9,430 nt of DNA, taken from assembly GCA_964586285.1 (NCBI GenBank), contig CAZPHU010000133.1:1-9430 (forward strand). The letters run 5' to 3'. The first letter of the stretch is position 1. Each line of letters begins with the position of its first letter. Below the pieces are notes generated by a model, which saw only the letters and a list, made by a program, of their open reading frames with translations, was not told the origin of the DNA and did no database searches. The DNA is from CAZPHU01 sp964586285 (GTDB lineage: Bacteria > Fibrobacterota > Chitinivibrionia > Chitinivibrionales > CAYFVL01). Shown here piece after piece: positions 5,332 through 9,430 of this stretch. The translations under genes and the position numbers were made by a program.

Positions 5332-8300
5332 CTATTCATTGACTACACCGATTGGTATCTTTTCGGTTTGTTCTTTCCCGGATGGGTCGACTACGGTTAC
5401 AACCGCTATATATGTACCCGCGCCAACCTTGCGGCCGTTTTTATTCTGCCCGCTCCACAGAAAAACTAACTTGGTGGTCGCATCTGTGACTATGTCATAT
5501 TGAACCGGAGAATCTGTTGCTCCCCGCTTGCTTGTCTCACATATATGATTGTTCAGGCAGTCATATATTTCGATGTGTGCCTTGACCTTTGAGGCGCGGG
5601 AGCCAAGGTTTCCTCTAAAATCGGCGACAACAGCCGTTCCGGTACCGATACTCATTCCACTGAAAGACGGTAGCCTGGTTACACCCGGAGTAAAGGGGTT
5701 TTGCCCGGCGCTGAATACAATATCAAAGGGTTGAGACATCACTTTCATCGGGACCTTGCGGTTGTTGGGCACTGTCTGAGTATTACCCAGCATATCACTT
5801 ATACCCTGGTCGTGGGCGATGTTAATCAGATCGCCGTCTTGAAAGAATTCGATATCTCTGAGTGCATATATGGTGAAAACCGCTTTGTTTAGGGTTTGTG
5901 ATTTTAGTTTCAAATCCATGGAATACTGACTGGAGCTTTGAAAGAAATTGAAAGGCTCATCAGTATTCAGCGGCTCTATCTCTTCGCTGAATGTAACCGT
6001 GAGTTCTCCAAGCTCCTTCATCTCCCGGGTAAATAACTTCGGCTGAAGTGTCGCCGAGGTAATAACCGGAGCAACTTTATCGTTTACAAGAAAGTACTCG
6101 TTACTAAACCCTGCTCCACCAAAGCGTGCCAGAAAGTTTGGTGCGAAATCGGTCTGGTCGTTAAATATAAGATCCTGCTCCCAGGTGGTTGTAAGCGACA
6201 TGTTTTCGGCTGCCGAAGAAATTTGATCCGAAAAAAGTGTTCGCTTATCACTGCCGTTAAACGGGCTGGTAAGGATGAGCGAATCGGGCATCTGATCCGC
6301 AGGGTAGTCAAGGTTCACCCAGAAAGAATCTATACCCCCGTCTCCATCCGCATCGTAGTAAAAAGATTCCAAACCGACCGAGCTTCGCGTATATGGTTCA
6401 ATGAGTATCGGACTGGGTACCTTATTTGTGGCGAATGCTCTGGCTCGCAGCTGAGTGGTTTCATTAAATTTCAAAGCCTCGGTGTAAAGTGTGGAGTTTT
6501 GAGTCGGCTCAGTTCCGTCCAGAGTGTAATAAATCTGCGCATCTGCATCGTCGATAGTGAGAATAACCACGATTTCATCAACAAACTCCCGCCCCTCAGG
6601 CATGGCCTTGATTGCCGGAAGTCGGTCGCGATAGTATGTCCACTGCCCGGAGGTGCTGTTAAACTCTTCGCCAACAGCGATTGCCCTTACCGTAACCGTG
6701 TCGCCTTCGATCAAGAACGGCTCGGTATACAGCTGACTTTCCCCACCCGCAACGGGTTCCGATCCGTCGATCGTATAGTAAATCGCATCCGCATCGGTGG
6801 TAAGAGTTATAAGTAGTTGCTGTCCGAAATGAGCGCCGTCACCGGGCTCAGCGGTTAGAGTGGCGTATGGAAGGTCCCTGATATATGTCCACTCTCCGGC
6901 TGCCTGCACCAGATACTCCCCTCCAAGCGCAACGGCTTTGACCGTACAGGTAGCATTGATCGTAAACGGTTCAGTGTATACATGGTCGGGATTGGCTGTA
7001 TCCGGATCTGAACCGTCGGTGGTATAATAAATCGTTGCCTGGGGCTCAGCGCTCAATGTGATTGTAGTGTCTTCAAAGAAGTGGGTACTGTCGGGAGGAT
7101 TTGCGGTCAACACTATCTTTACCGCATCCCTTGTATATGTAAACGATCTTGATGTCGGAAGATAATTTCTCCCCACCGCGATTGCATTCAGCTGAGTAGT
7201 TTTATCGAGTGTAATCGGTCCCCCATATAACTGGCTCGTATCGGACGTATCCGGCTCCGAGCCGTCTATTGTGTAGTATATGACGGCATCTTCGTTGGTG
7301 GTTAGCGTAACCGTTGTATCGTTTATGAATTTAGTACCGCCGGGAGGATCGGCAAAAAGAATTGCAGGCATCTTTCCGGCAACAATAAAGGTGATGTGCC
7401 CCTCGCGGGTTTGATCGTACATGCTTTTATAAGTCAGAATGTACTCTCCGGCCGCAAGTCCGCCGATAGCGGGACTGTCTATAACCGCGGTAGATGAGTC
7501 CACGTAAATTCCCCCAAAATGCGTGGAATCGATAGCCAGAGGGCCGAAAGATTCCTCAAACTGCGGCCCGTCCAGGTAGAAATAAACATCGGCGGGCTCT
7601 TCCTCATTGACCAGAGGAGTAAAGCCGCAGTCGAGTCCCTCAGAACCGACGATCTGCCTGATTTGATACTCGACTTTGCCTGTGTCGATTGGATTTTCGA
7701 CATGAAAGAGATCGGCACTGTTTCTGAGATCAAGAGATGTGCGAACCAGGAAATTCGAATGTATGGGCTGACGTTCGGCAAAGAATATGTCCATGGAGTA
7801 ATTTCCGCCGTTCTCAAGCTCCAGCTCCGATGCAAGCGCATCCATATTAAGAGTATCGGCCGCCCGCACGTGCAATCCGCCCAAATCGATCGCCAACCGA
7901 TTGTTTACAAAGATCCAGACATCATCATCACCTCGGAAAATAAACTCCTGCCCCTCACCTTCATGATAGACAAACTGAAGATGCATTTCCATCGTAAACA
8001 GGAAGTTTCGTTCGATTTCATTTTCATCCTCATATTTGATATTATTCTTGTTATCGAAATCATCGATCGGAAAAAAGCCGCCAAACACATCCGAATCGTA
8101 CTCCCACAAACCGTCATACCGTTTTGTGAGGGTCAGGTTTATACAGGTTTGCGTACTGCTGTCCTCGGTTACAAACCAATCTTCAACATATGAGCCGTGG
8201 GCATCGTCGGCATTAGGTCCTTTCACCGGTTTGCCGTTATCTCCGAGACGATCTCCAACCATGTTTTTCGTAACTTTTCCGCCCGTAATCCCACCGCTGA

Positions 8301-9099
8301 AAAAGCTGCGGGCATCTGCTCTGTAGTCTCGTACCAGCGCCGATATCTCTCTTGTGGGGCACTGGCCGGTCCTGCCCGGGAAAGTGGCTGTAATAGAGGG
8401 CGGACCGTTTGGAAACGGGCGAGGGAGAATATAGATCGTGTCGTTTGTTAATAGATCTTCGGATAAATCTATAGCCGGTCCGCCGGTAAGTCCCAGAGAA
8501 CCATACTGATACTTATGCCAGTAATCTGTAAAAAATACGCTTTCAAGAGAATCAATGAAGCCGCTGAAAAAGTATGTGTACCATCCGCAGATATCGTCAT
8601 GCACCCTCATCTTCCTGGCTGGGTTACTGCCGATGATAATTTGAGGTGAATTGTCGGGCCAGGGATTCATCAAATGAATAACCTTGCCCGAGGGTGGTTC
8701 AGTATAGACGTTATACTCAGAAATCGAATCGTTTGGGATAATCCAGTATTCAGTATACCCGGGGTATGGATCCAATATATCATAATTGATTTTTATACCT
8801 CCCGAATCAGGGAATTTCGCCTGGTTATCATGAGAATAACTCTTATTGCCAATGTAACTGCGGAATTCAATGTCATCGTCTTGGAAAAAGCTATCCTCAA
8901 GAGTATAGTAGAACCACCCATTTCCTTCTGCATACATCCTTGTACCAGGGTAATTGTATTTGCCACGAACGCCGACGAATGATATGCTGTCCTGTCTGTA
9001 GGGGTTTTCGTCCCAGGGATTAAAGATATGGATAGTTAATTCCGCGCTTGCAAAACCGCTTAAAAATAGAATCACCGCAAAGAAACGACTGAGTTTCAT
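5332..9099 (-). CDS. Large secreted fibro-slime domain mosaic protein with four CHB_HEX_C-like repeats
   Basis: This 1255-residue protein has a signal peptide (MKLSRFFAVILFLSGFASA, cleavage after residue 19). Two related beta modules begin IHIFNPW (23-29) and IHLMNPW (141-147). A fibro-slime domain at about 250-457 includes GKPV (289-292), FFPID (342-346), FRGDDDVWIFVNNRLAIDLGGLH (388-410) and FFAERQ (439-444); this PA14-like fold is common in Fibrobacter. An Ig-like stretch spans about 465-575. Four chitobiase-C-terminal-like repeats (about 578-905) carry the motif IYYTxDGxxP at 607, 690, 773 and 856. A calcium-loop-like DADGDGGID (916-924) is followed by a bacterial Ig-like segment (about 1010-1110). 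The FlgD-like C-terminal module (about 1122-1255) contains NPFTPG, LVFLWSGQNKNGRKVGAGTY and a final KIPIGVVN, resembling type IX secretion C-terminal signals. No glycosidase catalytic domain is seen, so an adhesin or carbohydrate-binding surface role is inferred. The start is ATG 9099, preceded by a G-rich Shine-Dalgarno. Confidence 0.93.
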   Translation of the reverse strand: MKLSRFFAVILFLSGFASAELTIHIFNPWDENPYRQDSISFVGVRGKYNYPGTRMYAEGNGWFYYTLEDSFFQDDDIEFRSYIGNKSYSHDNQAKFPDSGGIKINYDILDPYPGYTEYWIIPNDSISEYNVYTEPPSGKVIHLMNPWPDNSPQIIIGSNPARKMRVHDDICGWYTYFFSGFIDSLESVFFTDYWHKYQYGSLGLTGGPAIDLSEDLLTNDTIYILPRPFPNGPPSITATFPGRTGQCPTREISALVRDYRADARSFFSGGITGGKVTKNMVGDRLGDNGKPVKGPNADDAHGSYVEDWFVTEDSSTQTCINLTLTKRYDGLWEYDSDVFGGFFPIDDFDNKNNIKYEDENEIERNFLFTMEMHLQFVYHEGEGQEFIFRGDDDVWIFVNNRLAIDLGGLHVRAADTLNMDALASELELENGGNYSMDIFFAERQPIHSNFLVRTSLDLRNSADLFHVENPIDTGKVEYQIRQIVGSEGLDCGFTPLVNEEEPADVYFYLDGPQFEESFGPLAIDSTHFGGIYVDSSTAVIDSPAIGGLAAGEYILTYKSMYDQTREGHITFIVAGKMPAILFADPPGGTKFINDTTVTLTTNEDAVIYYTIDGSEPDTSDTSQLYGGPITLDKTTQLNAIAVGRNYLPTSRSFTYTRDAVKIVLTANPPDSTHFFEDTTITLSAEPQATIYYTTDGSDPDTANPDHVYTEPFTINATCTVKAVALGGEYLVQAAGEWTYIRDLPYATLTAEPGDGAHFGQQLLITLTTDADAIYYTIDGSEPVAGGESQLYTEPFLIEGDTVTVRAIAVGEEFNSTSGQWTYYRDRLPAIKAMPEGREFVDEIVVILTIDDADAQIYYTLDGTEPTQNSTLYTEALKFNETTQLRARAFATNKVPSPILIEPYTRSSVGLESFYYDADGDGGIDSFWVNLDYPADQMPDSLILTSPFNGSDKRTLFSDQISSAAENMSLTTTWEQDLIFNDQTDFAPNFLARFGGAGFSNEYFLVNDKVAPVITSATLQPKLFTREMKELGELTVTFSEEIEPLNTDEPFNFFQSSSQYSMDLKLKSQTLNKAVFTIYALRDIEFFQDGDLINIAHDQGISDMLGNTQTVPNNRKVPMKVMSQPFDIVFSAGQNPFTPGVTRLPSFSGMSIGTGTAVVADFRGNLGSRASKVKAHIEIYDCLNNHICETSKRGATDSPVQYDIVTDATTKLVFLWSGQNKNGRKVGAGTYIAVVTVVDPSGKEQTEKIPIGVVNE

Positions 9100-9106
9100 A
9101 CCGTTG

Positions 9107-9118
9107 CTCCCCCCCCTT
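9107..9118 (-). promoter_or_regulatory. G-run Shine-Dalgarno of the fibro-slime gene
   Basis: On the minus strand this reads AAGGGGGGGGAG, ending 7 nt before the ATG. Eight consecutive G residues (9109-9116) form the core of the ribosome binding site. Such a run is prone to slipped-strand length change and would alter SD strength or spacing. Confidence 0.6.
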
Positions 9119-9173
9119 ATTAACTGATGGGCGATTACATAGAAGACAAAAAAATAGAAACAATTTATTCGAT

Positions 9174-9202
9174 AATATACGCAAAAAGGTTGAATAAAAC
9201 AA
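9174..9202 (-). promoter_or_regulatory. Candidate sigma-70-type promoter for the fibro-slime gene
   Basis: On the minus strand, TTGTTT (9202-9197) is followed after 17 bp by TATATT (9179-9174). The -10 matches the consensus at five of six positions; the -35 at three of six. Transcription would start near 9167, giving a leader of about 65-70 nt. The surroundings are strongly AT-rich, so chance matches are likely and the call is tentative. Confidence 0.4.
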
Positions 9203-9231
9203 AAAACTGTTTTCTTTCTATAACCTTTTTG
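9182..9231. repeat. Inverted repeat spanning the candidate -35 region
   Basis: CAAAAAGGTT (9182-9191) and AACCTTTTTG (9222-9231) are perfect 10-bp inverted repeats around a 30-bp spacer. The spacer contains the smaller dyad AAAAC-T-GTTTT and the candidate -35. It could be an operator for the fibro-slime gene or an AT-rich terminator of something entering from the right; T tracts flank it on the plus strand. Confidence 0.4.
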
Positions 9232-9354
9232 TTTTTTACCGGTAGAGCTTTACCTGAATGCACAGTCGGTTTTTGTAAGATTAGGTTTATCAAATTTTAA
9301 TGTCTGGTTGCCAAGTAGTCGTTTATACTGTTTTTGGAACCAGCATCCTGCGCC

Positions 9355-9430
9355 GATTTTGCGGTCCGGATCATGGATTTTGCGGTCCGGATCATGGATT
9401 TTGCGGTCCGGATCATGGATTTTGCGGTCC
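9355..9430. repeat. 21-bp tandem repeat, three full copies plus 13 bp, running off the window
   Basis: Units start GATTTTGCGGTCC and end GGATCATG. Copies at 9355-9375, 9376-9396 and 9397-9417 are identical; a partial copy fills 9418-9430. The array continues beyond the edge. The length is a multiple of three and five of the six frames through the unit are open. In one minus-strand frame it reads as repeated MIRTAKS and continues as AQDAGSKNSINDYLATRH to a TAA at 9297-9299. That could be the C-terminal end of a gene entering from the right, but this is not established. I see nothing recognisable in 9232-9354 apart from this possible reading frame. Confidence 0.9.

Noticed and set aside
7519..8193. 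Plus-strand 224-codon open frame inside the fibro-slime gene
   Set aside because: Opposite the fibro-slime domain, whose motifs are intact; no ribosome binding site or domain on the plus strand.
9355..9430. CRISPR array at the right edge
   Set aside because: Units are contiguous 21-bp tandem repeats with no unique spacers.

Overview
The window most likely comes from a Fibrobacterota-type bacterium (Fibrobacter, Chitinispirillum or a relative), probably a metagenome-derived contig. The main evidence is the large minus-strand gene. It encodes a secreted mosaic with a fibro-slime domain, four chitobiase-C-terminal-like (CHB_HEX_C) repeats, a calcium-loop region and a FlgD-like/type IX-style C-terminal module, a combination typical of fibrobacterial surface proteins. 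Phylum is inferred from domain composition only.

Layout. Bases 1-583 hold the 3' part of a gene made almost wholly of 18-bp repeats encoding Lys-Lys-Ala-Pro-Glu-Ala/Val. Its reading frame is broken twice near the end by six-C runs. Bases 584-890 contain no gene but hold several copies of a TTCGTA/TACGAA hexamer. Next are a small secreted cysteine-rich protein (891-1298) and a gap of 143 bp. A tight five-gene plus-strand operon (1442-5129) follows: an OB-like lipoprotein, a MacB/FtsX-type ABC permease, its ATPase, a predicted outer-membrane beta-barrel protein, and an exported FMN-binding-domain-like protein. Gene junctions in the operon run from a 10-nt gap to a 71-nt overlap. The interval 5130-5331 separates convergent transcription units and contains two strong palindromes. 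The 1255-residue fibro-slime protein fills 5332-9099 on the minus strand, with a candidate promoter at 9174-9202. The right edge has three and a half copies of a 21-bp tandem repeat.

How the genes may work together. The five-gene operon looks like one trans-envelope machine: inner-membrane ABC pair, lipoprotein, periplasmic flavoprotein-like partner and outer-membrane barrel. It lacks the MacA-type adaptor and TolC that accompany classical MacB, at least within this window. Cysteines in the exported parts of the Cys-rich protein, lipoprotein and permease, together with the flavin-domain protein, suggest a redox or metal-related role. That is inference. The fibro-slime gene is an independent unit, probably a surface adhesin or carbohydrate-associated protein.
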